Position numbers and translations under genes: made by a program. The notes under the pieces were generated by a model that was not told where the DNA came from, did not search any database, and saw only the letters and a program-made list of their open reading frames with translations. From positions 1-64,000 of the forward strand of contig DATGLD010000011.1 in the NCBI GenBank assembly GCA_035294305.1: 64,000 bases of DNA, given 5' to 3'. Of this stretch, positions 35,320 to 44,299 are shown piece after piece. The DNA comes from DASRBN01 sp035294305. Lineage in GTDB: Bacteria > Chloroflexota > Ktedonobacteria > Ktedonobacterales > Ktedonobacteraceae. The number at the start of each line of letters is the position of its first letter. Positions within the stretch are counted from its first letter, which is position 1.

Positions 35320-36114
35320 CTAGACCGTTACCATATTCTTAATCCGGTCGTAAATTGACTTGCTAATGACCTGCAGCAATTGATCGACAGAAGTGTAGGG
35401 TCCATGCTGCTGGCGGTAATTCACAATGGCCTGTGCTGTTGTGCTACTTACGTGCAGGTACGTGCGCAGGTCGTCCACACTGGCTGTATTGATATTGACC
35501 AGTTGCCCCGAGCCTGCGCCTGGAGTTGCGCTCGCGCCCGGTTGAGGGACTCCACCCACATAAGATGGCGGTATTTCCCCAATGGCTACTACGTATACTT
35601 CCTCGCCGTCGCTTAATTTTGCGGCCAGGTTGAGCGCGACGAGGTTTGCGTCCGGCAAAGCGCCTCCGGCGGCTTGCAGTAGTTGGAAAATACGCGCATC
35701 CCCCGGCAATATATAGACTCCTGGATGTTTGACGGCGCCGGTCACATAGACCTGAATGTCTTCGCTACCGGTAGACGAATTAGCGTTAGCTCCGGCGCTT
35801 GAACCGATGCCAACACTATTCTGTTGCGAACTGCTCGTGGAAGTATTGAGTAATGAAGGATCCTCCCAGACGAAGAAAATTGCCATGACCAGAAGGAGCG
35901 TCAAGGTGATGGCCACGATGCGCGAGAGTTTCTTTTTTTGCATCGACTGCACGGGCGTGATGGATGTATCAATATGCGGCTCGTCTGAATTCATGGGAGT
36001 TGGTGGCGCAGTGATGCTGACCTGCGGTAGAGTTTGTTGCTGCGAGAGTTGGTACAGTGACTGGGCCTGTGACGCTGCTAGGCCCGGGTTGCGAAATTGT
36101 GTTTTTGGCTCCAT
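35320..36114 (-). CDS. comEA: ComEA-type DNA receptor (SLBB + helix-hairpin-helix)
   Basis: A 264-residue membrane-anchored protein. A polar cytoplasmic tail of about 65 residues, one membrane helix (IVAITLTLLLVMAIFFVW), a Ser/Asn/Gly linker, an SLBB domain (IQVYVTGAVKHPGVYILPGDAR) and a C-terminal pair of HhH motifs (VNINTASVDDLRTYLHVS and AIVNYRQQHGPYTSVDQL) follow in order. ComEA binds incoming duplex DNA outside the membrane and hands it to ComEC, encoded next. GGAGG precedes the ATG by ten bases. Confidence 0.94.
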   Translation of the reverse strand: MEPKTQFRNPGLAASQAQSLYQLSQQQTLPQVSITAPPTPMNSDEPHIDTSITPVQSMQKKKLSRIVAITLTLLLVMAIFFVWEDPSLLNTSTSSSQQNSVGIGSSAGANANSSTGSEDIQVYVTGAVKHPGVYILPGDARIFQLLQAAGGALPDANLVALNLAAKLSDGEEVYVVAIGEIPPSYVGGVPQPGASATPGAGSGQLVNINTASVDDLRTYLHVSSTTAQAIVNYRQQHGPYTSVDQLLQVISKSIYDRIKNMVTV

Positions 36115-36190
36115 TGTCCAAAGCCCTCCGACATAATCTCATCGGTGCTAAGAATAGCAGGCAAGAGCGCTGGCTGTCAATATATTTTGA

Positions 36191-36317
36191 CTGCCATCCA
36201 CTCATAATTCTTTCAGCGGGCCTCCGGCCCGTCAGGACGGGAGGGGAAGCAAGCGGGGACACCCCGCACCCCGGCAGGGGTGAACCCCCTGCACCCCGAG
36301 TTATGAGTGGATGTCAG
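36191..36317. repeat. MITE-like element with terminal inverted repeats
   Basis: CATCCACTCATAA (36195-36207) and TTATGAGTGGATG (36301-36313) are perfect 13-bp inverted repeats; the match extends to CTGC/TCAG outside. Between them is about 95 bp of very GC-rich DNA with its own palindromes (GCGGGCCTCCGGCCCG; runs of GGGGTG/CACCCC). No coding capacity. It lies between comEA and tRNA-Arg. Confidence 0.65.
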
Positions 36318-36417
36318 ATTTTGAGAGGAAATGCTGAGGATGCTGAGCAGGCCGGTAAGCAGCAACTCGCTCAATTCCTGCGGCAGGTGCAGATTGAAGA
36401 GGGAAGTTGACTTTCTA

Positions 36418-36426
36418 TGATATAAT
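36418..36426 (+). promoter_or_regulatory. Extended -10 promoter of tRNA-Arg
   Basis: TGATATAAT (an extended TGnTATAAT box) ends ten bases before the tRNA. No good -35 box is present at the usual distance, consistent with an extended -10 promoter. Confidence 0.55.
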
Positions 36427-36435
36427 CGTGGTGAA

Positions 36436-36507
36436 GTCCCCGTAGCTCAGTGGATAGAGCACTGGTCTCCGGAACCAGGCGCGCAGGTTCAATTCCTGTC
36501 GGGGACG
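36436..36507 (+). tRNA. tRNA-Arg (anticodon CCG)
   Basis: The acceptor GTCCCCG pairs with CGGGGAC. The D-arm is GCTC...GAGC, the anticodon stem CTGGT/ACCAG with loop CTCCGGA (anticodon CCG), and the T-arm CAGG-TTCAATT-CCTG. The discriminator is G and CCA is not encoded. Confidence 0.96.
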
Positions 36508-36745
36508 TTCCCACATTCATAAATACCGGTCAAGAGATATATATTTAAGTACCCGTGAAAATTGCTGGTGTTCTTATTCCTCTTGATTGAGAAGATTTAT
36601 CAGAGCGTATCTCAGAAACCTGATAAACACTTACATTTCTCTGCCTTCTTTCCATATAATAATAACAAGTAGGCGATGCTGATCTCTGGCTATCTATAGC
36701 GGTGAAGGCGCTATTCGTGTGCTGATATGGAAAGGGGACATTTCA

Positions 36746-37063
36746 ATGGCAGAACAAAGAGACGAAGATATCGTATTGAGGGCTGAGGCTCTGGATAGAG
36801 CTGAACGGGCGAAGAGGAAAAAATATACCTGGCGTGGGCTTGTTTTGTTATTCATCGGTATCGTCCTCGTCGCAATTGGTATTGTCCTCAATACCGGACC
36901 TGCATCCTCGGAAGGGCTTTTTGTGGCTCTCGGTGTGATTGTCCTCATTGCCAGCATCATTTCTTTTTTGATAGGAGTAATCAATCCATTCATTACGGAT
37001 GTGATCAGGTTTAACCGCAAGCGCTCAATTCCCGCCGACGCTGAAGAAGTGGAACAGCCCTAA
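36746..37063 (+). CDS. Small membrane protein with two helices
   Basis: The ATG at 36746 follows AAGGGGA. The 105-residue product has a charged N-terminus (EDIVLRAEALDRAERAKRKK), two hydrophobic segments (GLVLLFIGIVLVAIGIVLN; LFVALGVIVLIASIISFLIG) and a charged C-terminus. It is typical of small membrane proteins of unknown function. It stands alone between tRNA-Arg and the importer operon. Confidence 0.7.
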   Translation: MAEQRDEDIVLRAEALDRAERAKRKKYTWRGLVLLFIGIVLVAIGIVLNTGPASSEGLFVALGVIVLIASIISFLIGVINPFITDVIRFNRKRSIPADAEEVEQP

Positions 37064-37235
37064 GTAACGACACGTAAGCAACCGTATCCACCAACACTCC
37101 TAATAAACAGCGATTGTTGTGAGAAGTCTCTGAGAAATGACGTATAGTTAAGTACGTAACGTAATCCCTTGTCTATCTTCAAGTGGATTTGTGTTATTAC
37201 CGCACTTTTTCTGGATAGAATGGAAGGCGGCTATC

Positions 37236-37272
37236 TCGAAACTGTGACGGATGGCTCCCGGCTATCGGGAGT
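37236..37272 (+). other. Leader hairpin upstream of the importer operon
   Basis: The leader contains GGCTCCCGGCTATCGGGAGTC (TCCCG/CGGGA stem) about 40 bp before the GGAGGA site of the substrate-binding gene. It could stabilise the transcript. Confidence 0.35.
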
Positions 37273-37310
37273 CAATTACCTCAATGTTATTTTTACTCTA
37301 GGAGGACACA

Positions 37311-39014
37311 ATGCTTAAGAAACCCCAACCGCGTTTTCTTCTGATGTCCTTTTCCGTCCTGTCGGTGCTGATCCTCTTGCTGAGCGCCTGTGGTGCCCCC
37401 AGCACCAATAACAATGGCAATGGCAGCGGCAACGGCGGAACCATCACCAAGGGTGGTACCTGGACCGATGATCTGTACGAAGAGCCTGATTCACTTATCC
37501 CCAATGCTTCTTCGGAGACCTTCTCGGATATCGTTGACCAGGCGATCTATGCCCCGCTGTTCTATGGCGATGCTCAGGGCAATCTGCATCCCGGCCTGGT
37601 CACGGAAATTCCTACCGAGGCCAATGGAGGCATCAGTGCTGATCTGAAGACCTGGACGTTCCACCTGCGCCCCGGCCTCAAGTGGTCCGATGGCCAGCCC
37701 GAGGACGCCCGCGATGTTGACTACACGTGGAAGCTATGGACCAGTGGCAAGTTCCCGGCCGCCAGCACTGTCGGTTACAACCTGATCACGAGCGCGGATA
37801 TCTCCTCGGACAACCTGACCATCACCTTCCATCTCAAACAGGCCTTCTCCCCGTTCCTGTCGGTGTGGGCCGATGGCTTGACATCTCCACTGCCGGCTCA
37901 TCATTTTAGCTCAGTGGCCCCCGACAAGATTCAGACCACCTCGGATAACCTGGATCCCACAGTGACCAGTGGCCCATTCAAGATGAGCGAGAGCAAGCCG
38001 GGCGACCACTACACCGTGGTGCGCAACCCCGATTATTATCAGGCGGCACAGGGCTATCCGTACCTGGATAGTATCGTCTTCCGTATCGTCACCGACCAGA
38101 ATACCATCCTCAAGGACCTGCAAGCCGGCTCGATCACTTCGTCGTGGTTCCTGGATGTGACCAAGGTGGCGGCCTACCAGGCGTTGAGCAACTACAAGCT
38201 GACCTCCAATCCCAACTCCTCCAACTTCGAGGCCATGTACTTCGATTTCCACAACCCCATCCTGGGTACCGATGTCGCAGTACGCAAAGCCATGGCCATG
38301 GCTATTGATCACCAGGCCCTGATCGTCACCGCGCGTCGTGGCGAGGCGGTGCCCTTGTGTACCGATCATGGCAAGAGTTACAATCCGGGCTACCAGGCCA
38401 ATGCGCCCTGTCCGCCATTTGATCCCACGGCAGCAGGCAATCTGTTGACGCAAGATGGCTGGATTATGGGCTCCGATGGCTACCGGCATAAGGGCGGCAA
38501 GACGTTGGAGTTCAAGTATTCGACGACGGCCAACAACTACTGGCGTGCCGACGACGAGTTGATCATCCAACAGAACTTCCAGGCCATTGGCATCAAGATT
38601 GACATCCAGAACTACCCGGCCAGCACGTTCTTTGGCACGTTCCTGACCGATGGCAAGCCAGGGGTCTATGACATTGCGGAGTTCGAGGACTCGTTCACCT
38701 ACGATGCAGATGACTCGGCGTTGTTTGCCTGCAACCAGTTCCCGCCCGCGGGCTTCAACATTGACTTCTACTGCAACCACCAGCTGGATCAGCTCTTCAT
38801 CCAGGAGCAGTCGACGGCCAATGCGGCACAGCGGCAGCAGGTCTTCGACCAGATTCACCAGATTTACCTGACGGACTTCCCGTTCATCACCCTGTATTCG
38901 CCAACGGACATCGCGATGCACAAGGTGACCGCCATCAACTACGATCCGGGCCCGATGGGCGCCCAGGAAGACAACCAGGTCTGGCTATGGGCCTGTGCGG
39001 GTGGTCATTGTTAG
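37311..39014 (+). CDS. Family-5 extracellular solute-binding lipoprotein (peptide/nickel ABC importer)
   Basis: The 567-residue protein starts with a lipoprotein signal (VLSVLILLLSAC, lipobox cysteine near residue 27), then a Gly/Asn linker and the SBP_bac_5 fold (WTFHLRPGLKWSDGQPEDARDVDYTW; YLDSIVFRIVTDQNTILKDLQAGSI). Family members capture oligopeptides, dipeptides, glycosides or nickel. It is the first gene of a five-gene import operon. A strong hairpin lies between it and the first permease gene, which may raise its relative expression. The ribosome site is AGGAGG. Confidence 0.94.
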   Translation: MLKKPQPRFLLMSFSVLSVLILLLSACGAPSTNNNGNGSGNGGTITKGGTWTDDLYEEPDSLIPNASSETFSDIVDQAIYAPLFYGDAQGNLHPGLVTEIPTEANGGISADLKTWTFHLRPGLKWSDGQPEDARDVDYTWKLWTSGKFPAASTVGYNLITSADISSDNLTITFHLKQAFSPFLSVWADGLTSPLPAHHFSSVAPDKIQTTSDNLDPTVTSGPFKMSESKPGDHYTVVRNPDYYQAAQGYPYLDSIVFRIVTDQNTILKDLQAGSITSSWFLDVTKVAAYQALSNYKLTSNPNSSNFEAMYFDFHNPILGTDVAVRKAMAMAIDHQALIVTARRGEAVPLCTDHGKSYNPGYQANAPCPPFDPTAAGNLLTQDGWIMGSDGYRHKGGKTLEFKYSTTANNYWRADDELIIQQNFQAIGIKIDIQNYPASTFFGTFLTDGKPGVYDIAEFEDSFTYDADDSALFACNQFPPAGFNIDFYCNHQLDQLFIQEQSTANAAQRQQVFDQIHQIYLTDFPFITLYSPTDIAMHKVTAINYDPGPMGAQEDNQVWLWACAGGHC

Positions 39015-39066
39015 TAGTAAATGCACCACTATTATGGTTGATGCCTGTTCGTTGAATGTTACTGCA

Positions 39067-39101
39067 CTCCGGTTGGATACTTTCAAGGTATTCAACCGGA
39101 G
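39067..39101 (+). terminator. Intra-operon hairpin between binding protein and permease genes
   Basis: CTCCGGTTGGATAC (39067-39080) pairs with GTATTCAACCGGAG (39088-39101): 14 bp with one G-U and a 7-nt loop. No T-run follows. It is probably a partial terminator or a 3'-end stabiliser of the binding-protein message. Confidence 0.55.
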
Positions 39102-39252
39102 CAATTGTAATCGGTGAGCTTTCTTTTCTGCCTGGCTGCTCTCCAGAGAAGAGCTGTAATGTAGCGTGCGGAGTATTGACGTTAACATATAGAGATATGG
39201 TAAACTATTACAAACGTTTCCCGTCCTTGTCTTCTATCCTTTGGAGGTGCTT

Positions 39253-40215
39253 ATGGGACGATATATCATCAGGCGCATCTTGCAGGCGATTCCGTTATTG
39301 TTCCTGGTCTCTATCTTCATGTTCACGTTGATTCATCTGATGCCTGGTGGTCCGGATCAGGTGCTGTTTAATCCCCATTTGAGCCCTGCCAGCAGGGCCG
39401 CGATGCGCGCTCGTTTTGGGCTGGATGATCCGATACCTATCCAGTACCTGAAATGGTTGGGGAATGCCTTAACCGGAAATTTCGGGTTCTCCTTCGGTAC
39501 GAACCAGCCTGTATCAGAAGTTCTTCAGGAGCGGTTCCCCGCAACGCTAGAGCTCTTTATCACCGGGCTCTCTCTGGCGCTCATTCTGGCGATCACCCTG
39601 GGAACCATCTCAGCTGTGCGTCAGGGCACGATCACCGACTATACTCTCACGGTCATTTCCTACATTGGCATTTGCACCCCGATTTTTCTCTTTGGCCTTT
39701 TTGCCCAGTATATCTTCGGAGTCTTATTGCACTGGCTTCCCACCTCGGGGATGGAAACGCTTGGGTATAACCTTGATCCTTTCGACGCGTTTATTGATCA
39801 CCTGCAGCATCTGATCCTACCCATGCTAGTCCTGTCTATCACCTTCATTGCGGGTTGGAGTCGCTATATGCGCTCCAGCATGATCGAGGTCGTCAAACAA
39901 GACTACATGCGTACGGCTCGTGCGAAAGGTGTCGGTCCGGTGAAACAACTGGTTGGCCATGCCCTGCGCAATGCCGTAATTCCCTTGATTACCGTTGTCG
40001 CGCTTGACTTTGGCTCGGTGGCCGGGGGAGCTACAATTACTGAAGGCGTTTTTGCCTGGCCTGGCATGGGTTTACTGTTCTTCCAGTCATTGGAGATACG
40101 TGATTATCCGGTATTGCTGGCAATGTTATTGCTTGGCGCTGTGTTTGTTATTGGTTTCAATTTGATAGCGGATATCCTCTACGCAGTGATGGATCCGCGC
40201 ATTCGTTACTCGTAG
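39253..40215 (+). CDS. ABC importer permease (DppB/OppB type)
   Basis: The ATG at 39253 follows GGAGG. The 320 residues begin MGRYIIRRILQAIPLLF, the DppB hallmark, with six membrane helices and the EAA loop (DYMRTARAKGVGPVKQLVGHALRNAVIPLIT) that docks to the ATPases. It forms the membrane pore with the next gene product. Confidence 0.95.
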   Translation: MGRYIIRRILQAIPLLFLVSIFMFTLIHLMPGGPDQVLFNPHLSPASRAAMRARFGLDDPIPIQYLKWLGNALTGNFGFSFGTNQPVSEVLQERFPATLELFITGLSLALILAITLGTISAVRQGTITDYTLTVISYIGICTPIFLFGLFAQYIFGVLLHWLPTSGMETLGYNLDPFDAFIDHLQHLILPMLVLSITFIAGWSRYMRSSMIEVVKQDYMRTARAKGVGPVKQLVGHALRNAVIPLITVVALDFGSVAGGATITEGVFAWPGMGLLFFQSLEIRDYPVLLAMLLLGAVFVIGFNLIADILYAVMDPRIRYS

Positions 40216-40255
40216 ATTCTGCTCATCTACTCCTTCTGAATGAAAGGAAACTGCC

Positions 40256-41212
40256 ATGGATATCTCTGAACATCTGGGTACCTCCCAAACACAGGAAGAC
40301 GTCGAGCCATTTCTTGAACTGACGACCGAGTTGGTGCAGAAGCGACGGAGCCAGGCGCGTATCATCTTCGATCGCTTTATACGCAACCGGGCGGCGGTCG
40401 TTGGGGCATGTGCCTTAATATGCATGTTCCTCTTCTGTTTCGTCGGTCCATATATCTGGCGCGCTAATCCGAACGCTATCCCCTTGAAAATTCCTCTCAC
40501 GGGTCCAGACGCTTCATTGGCTCCTCCTAGCTGGCAACACCCTTTCGGAACCGATGATGTGGCGCGTGATGAAATGGCTCGTGCTATGGTTGGCGGCCAG
40601 ACATCGCTTCTGGTAGGTTTAATGTCGATGCTGATGGCTATTGTCCTGGGTGTTGGCATTGGCGCTTTTGCAGGCTACTATGGCGGAATTATTGACAACA
40701 TCCTGATGCGCTTTACGGATATTGTTCTCTCAGTTCCCCTCTACCTGCTGCTGTTTGTGCTTTCAGTAGCTTTCTCCGATGGTTCTCCAAGAAGTGTGAT
40801 CATCTTGATTGCCATGCTTGGTTGGACATATGCGGCGCGTCTCGTGCGTGGAGAATACCTCGCACTAAAGGAGAGGGAATTTGTCCTGGCCTCGCGTACA
40901 ATAGGAGCGAAAAATCTCCGCTTGATGTTCCGTCATATTCTGCCCAATGCGGCCGGGCCGATCATTGTCAATGCAACTCTGCTAGTCGGTACAAATATCA
41001 TTCTAGAATCGATTCTGAGCTACTTCGGATTTGGTATTCAACCGCCAACTGCAAGCTGGGGTAGTATGATTGGCACCGGCAATTCCTTTTTTGATGCAGA
41101 CCCCTGGCTCATCTTTTTTCCAGGGCTACTCATCTTCATTACGGTACTCAGCTTTAACCTGGTGGGCGATGGCCTGCGCGATGCCCTTGATCCCTACATG
41201 ACGGAACGTTAA
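40256..41212 (+). CDS. ABC importer permease (DppC/OppC type)
   Basis: A 318-residue permease with an N-terminal cytoplasmic stretch (OppC_N), the RNRAAVVGACALI first helix, HPFGTDDVARDEMARAMVGG typical of DppC, and an EAA loop (EFVLASRTIGAKNLRLMFRHILPNAAGPIIV). It ends DALDPYMTER. AAAGGAAA precedes the ATG. It pairs with the DppB-like protein. Confidence 0.95.
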   Translation: MDISEHLGTSQTQEDVEPFLELTTELVQKRRSQARIIFDRFIRNRAAVVGACALICMFLFCFVGPYIWRANPNAIPLKIPLTGPDASLAPPSWQHPFGTDDVARDEMARAMVGGQTSLLVGLMSMLMAIVLGVGIGAFAGYYGGIIDNILMRFTDIVLSVPLYLLLFVLSVAFSDGSPRSVIILIAMLGWTYAARLVRGEYLALKEREFVLASRTIGAKNLRLMFRHILPNAAGPIIVNATLLVGTNIILESILSYFGFGIQPPTASWGSMIGTGNSFFDADPWLIFFPGLLIFITVLSFNLVGDGLRDALDPYMTER

Positions 41213-41329
41213 ATTGGCGTGGATGATATCTGCTCGTCTTTGCCGCATATCGTGGGAATGTTGTAAGAATACTTCTCTTGATTATCGCTACGACATTCGA
41301 GCAAGATGAAGGGAAAAGGAGTTACGACT

Positions 41330-42418
41330 TTGGGAGAGTATCTGCTAGAAGTACAGGACCTGAAAACTTACTTCAAGGTAAGGGCCGGCCGCGTACGAGC
41401 GGTAGATGGGGTCAGTTTTTCGGTCAAGCCGGGCGAGCGCATAGGCGTGGTGGGAGAGAGCGGTTGTGGCAAAAGTGTTACAGCTCTCTCCATTATGCGC
41501 TTGCTTCCCCAACCTCCGGCCGAATACGCTGGGGGAAGTGTGATCTTTGAAGACCAGGACCTGCTTGACTTGCCAGAAAGTGCGATGCGAAGAGTACGGG
41601 GTGGCAAAATAGGCATGATCTTTCAAGATCCGATGACCTGCCTCAATCCAACGATGACCGTAGGGAAGCAAATTGCAGAAGGGCTGGGCATTCACCTAAA
41701 ATTAAGTAGGTCCGAAGCTCTGAAGAGAGCTGTTTCTTTGTTAGAGCAGGTCGGTATTCCGGCAGCAGCCGAACGTGCCAATTCGTTTCCGCACCAGTTC
41801 AGTGGGGGAATGCGACAGCGTGTTATGATTGCGATGGCTCTGGCCTGCAACCCAAAACTTTTGATCGCTGATGAACCTACCACTGCTCTGGACGTCACAG
41901 TGCAGGCGCAGATACTTGAATTGATCAATGGGGTCTGTAAAGAGTTTGGAACCGCGGTGATCCTGATTACACATGATCTAGGTGTTGTTGCGGGTATGAC
42001 CGACCGTGTAGTAGTGATGTACGCCGGTAAGGTCGTTGAGACGGCTCCTACGGATGAATTATTTGCCAATCCTCGTCATCCGTATACCCTGGGATTGCTT
42101 TCCTCAGTGCCTCGTCTTGATGAAGAACGGCATGCTCAGTTAAGGACTATCGAAGGCGCTCCACCCGATCTACTAAAACCGCCTCCCGGTTGCCCGTTCA
42201 TGCCTCGCTGCGCTTTTGCTCGCTCTATTTGTCGTACTATGCCGCCGCTCGACCCGGTAGCAGGCAGTTCCGCTCACATCAAGGCTTGCTGGGTGGATGT
42301 GACCGATCCTAAGGAGCAGGCCTACGCGGAAAGACGCCGCAAGGCCAGGTTCGAAGCTCAACAGGCCGCTATTAGTGCTGCTGCCGCGACAACTTTAAAG
42401 ACCATGGAGGAAAACTAG
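41330..42418 (+). CDS. ABC importer ATPase (DppD/OppD type)
   Basis: The start is probably TTG 41330 behind AAAAGGAG; ATG 41306 lies upstream of that site. Walker A is GESGCGKS, the signature SGGMRQR, Walker B LLIADEPTTALD, and the H-loop ITHD. The C-terminal oligopeptide-transporter extension has the cysteine motif GCPFMPRCAFARSICR (CX5CX5C), which in DppD/OppD may hold a 4Fe-4S cluster. Its TAG abuts the next ATG. Confidence 0.94.
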   Translation: MGEYLLEVQDLKTYFKVRAGRVRAVDGVSFSVKPGERIGVVGESGCGKSVTALSIMRLLPQPPAEYAGGSVIFEDQDLLDLPESAMRRVRGGKIGMIFQDPMTCLNPTMTVGKQIAEGLGIHLKLSRSEALKRAVSLLEQVGIPAAAERANSFPHQFSGGMRQRVMIAMALACNPKLLIADEPTTALDVTVQAQILELINGVCKEFGTAVILITHDLGVVAGMTDRVVVMYAGKVVETAPTDELFANPRHPYTLGLLSSVPRLDEERHAQLRTIEGAPPDLLKPPPGCPFMPRCAFARSICRTMPPLDPVAGSSAHIKACWVDVTDPKEQAYAERRRKARFEAQQAAISAAAATTLKTMEEN

Positions 42419-43438
42419 ATGGTAGATACGCTTGTAGGCAGTAAAACCCTGGTCGACATACGCGATCTCAAAATGCATTTTCCCCTGACAAGGGGCATTG
42501 TGTTGCAAAGGGTGGTCGGCTATGTCCGGGCGGTTGATGGTGTCTCTTTTACCATTGAACGCGGGCAGACATTGGGGCTGGTGGGTGAGAGCGGTTCGGG
42601 AAAAACTACCATCGGACGTACTATCGTGCGGCTCTATAAACCAACTTCGGGTGAGATACTCTTTGACAATAAGGACCTGGCGAAATTAGGGGGTGAGCCA
42701 CTCAGGCAGATGCGCCAGCGCGTGCAGATGATTTTTCAGGACCCTTTCGCTTCACTCAATCCACGTTTTACGATTGGATCACTCATCGCGGAACCAATGC
42801 ATATCTACCACGTCGGTTCAAATGACGAAATTCGCGAGCGTACCCTTGAATTGCTAAAGGTCGTGGGCCTGCGCCCAGAATATATTGACCGTTATCCCCA
42901 TGAGTTCAGTGGAGGACAGCGCCAGCGTATCGCCGTCGCTCGCGCGCTCTCGATCAACCCGGAATTTGTTATCGCCGATGAGCCGGTATCCGCGCTCGAT
43001 GTCTCGGTTCGCGCGCAGGTGCTCAACTTGCTACAGCGCCTGCAGCAGCAGTTCAATCTGACTTATCTCTTCGTTTCACATGATTTGAGCGTTGTGCGTC
43101 ATGTCGCGGACCGTATCGCGGTAATGTACCTGGGCAAGATCGTTGAACTGGCGGATCGCGATGAACTCTATTCCGCCCCCAAGCATCCCTATACCAAAGC
43201 GCTTCTCTCAGCAATACCTATCCCTGATCCGCAAATAGAAAAACGCCGCCAGCGCATCATCCTCAGTGGTGATCTGCCCAGTCCGATCAGAATTCCCTCC
43301 GGTTGCCGTTTTCACACGCGTTGCCCGATGGCGCAGTCTATCTGCCGCGAAGTCGAACCACCTTTTGAGGCGAAGGAGGGGCGTGAACACTTCGCCGCGT
43401 GCCATTTCTCGGAGAAAGTTACCCCTGTTGTTGACTAA
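42419..43438 (+). CDS. ABC importer ATPase (DppF/OppF type)
   Basis: The 339 residues carry Walker A GESGSGKT, Q-loop in IFQDPFASLNPR, signature SGGQRQR, Walker B FVIADEPVSALD and H-loop VSHD. The C-terminal CRFHTRCPMAQSICR motif completes the second ATPase of the heterodimer. It starts on the base after the preceding stop, with GGAGG inside that gene. It is the last gene of the operon. Confidence 0.95.
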   Translation: MVDTLVGSKTLVDIRDLKMHFPLTRGIVLQRVVGYVRAVDGVSFTIERGQTLGLVGESGSGKTTIGRTIVRLYKPTSGEILFDNKDLAKLGGEPLRQMRQRVQMIFQDPFASLNPRFTIGSLIAEPMHIYHVGSNDEIRERTLELLKVVGLRPEYIDRYPHEFSGGQRQRIAVARALSINPEFVIADEPVSALDVSVRAQVLNLLQRLQQQFNLTYLFVSHDLSVVRHVADRIAVMYLGKIVELADRDELYSAPKHPYTKALLSAIPIPDPQIEKRRQRIILSGDLPSPIRIPSGCRFHTRCPMAQSICREVEPPFEAKEGREHFAACHFSEKVTPVVD

Positions 43439-43454
43439 AGATCATCTTTGAAGT

Positions 43455-43499
43455 AGCACTAGAGGAGAGGCTACATTTATTAGCCTCTCCTCTAGTGCT
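43455..43499 (+). terminator. Strong terminator hairpin of the importer operon
   Basis: AGCACTAGAGGAGAGGCT (43455-43472) and AGCCTCTCCTCTAGTGCT (43482-43499) form a perfect 18-bp stem with a 9-nt loop, followed by GTTTGACTTT. Confidence 0.85.
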
Positions 43500-43613
43500 G
43501 TTTGACTTTCAAATCTTCCAAACCTATTGACACTGCTGTTGATCGAAAGTATGCTATTCATAACACAAAAATTTCATGATACAAGATGCTGGAGGTATGC
43601 CAAAGAGGCTGCG

Positions 43614-44129
43614 ATGAAGATATTACAAGGTTCGAAGACACAGTTGTTTCTCTTGCTCTGCTCAGTCCTAGGGATAGGTATATCCATTTACCTGACAACT
43701 GTCCATTATGAGAATGTTCCCCTTGTCTGCTCTGCCAGCGGCGTAGTCGATTGTGCGAAAGTACTTTCCAGCCCCTTTTCCGTTATTCCTGGTACATCTA
43801 TACCTATCACTGTTCCTGGTCTGGCATGGTCGTTACTGAGCGCCTTTTTAGCAATACACGCTCTCTATCAAGGGACGGAGCGCCGCTGGATAGCTGTGGC
43901 GCAGTTTGCCTGGGCGCTGGTTGGCATGCTGACCGTCCTCTACCTGGTTTATGTAGAAATTGTACGCCTGCACACAATTTGTGCCTGGTGTACTGCAATG
44001 CATGTCCTCATTCTCCTGATGTTCCTTGTGACTATAGTACAATTGCAAATGCGGCAGTCGGATGATGTCATGGAATTGGCAGCTGAGGATGAGGAACAGG
44101 CTTACACAACGCCCTCCCATTCCAAATAA
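43614..44129 (+). CDS. Vitamin K epoxide reductase (VKOR) family protein
   Basis: The start was set at ATG 43614 after AAAGAGG. The 171 residues have four to five membrane helices, the loop cysteine pair C...VDCAKV (CSASGVVDC), the conserved Ser in VLSSPFS and the redox motif CAWC (CxxC) at the end of the last loop. Bacterial VKOR oxidises DsbA-like thiol oxidases with a quinone and so drives disulfide formation outside the membrane. No thioredoxin domain is fused. The following protein is secreted, and a DUF929 thioredoxin-like protein lies at 58.4 kb. Confidence 0.92.
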   Translation: MKILQGSKTQLFLLLCSVLGIGISIYLTTVHYENVPLVCSASGVVDCAKVLSSPFSVIPGTSIPITVPGLAWSLLSAFLAIHALYQGTERRWIAVAQFAWALVGMLTVLYLVYVEIVRLHTICAWCTAMHVLILLMFLVTIVQLQMRQSDDVMELAAEDEEQAYTTPSHSK

Positions 44130-44299
44130 CTGCCAGTCCTTTTGGAGTAGCCCCTGGTGAAAGTGGACAGGCTTGCATCTTCCTGAGCCTTTAGCTGGAC
44201 TGGCCCGTAGCCAGATTGTATGAGAAGAGTAGGGCATACTTTTGTTACTTCTGCTTAAAGAAGAGCCGTCGACTACCTTTGAGTATGGGAGGCGCACAA

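Noticed and set aside
36436..36507. tRNA-Arg as an integration site
   Set aside because: No direct repeat of the tRNA 3' end was seen further along the window.
37911..38921. 336-codon open frame on the minus strand opposite the solute-binding protein
   Set aside because: Antisense of a well-defined lipoprotein; long only because of codon bias.
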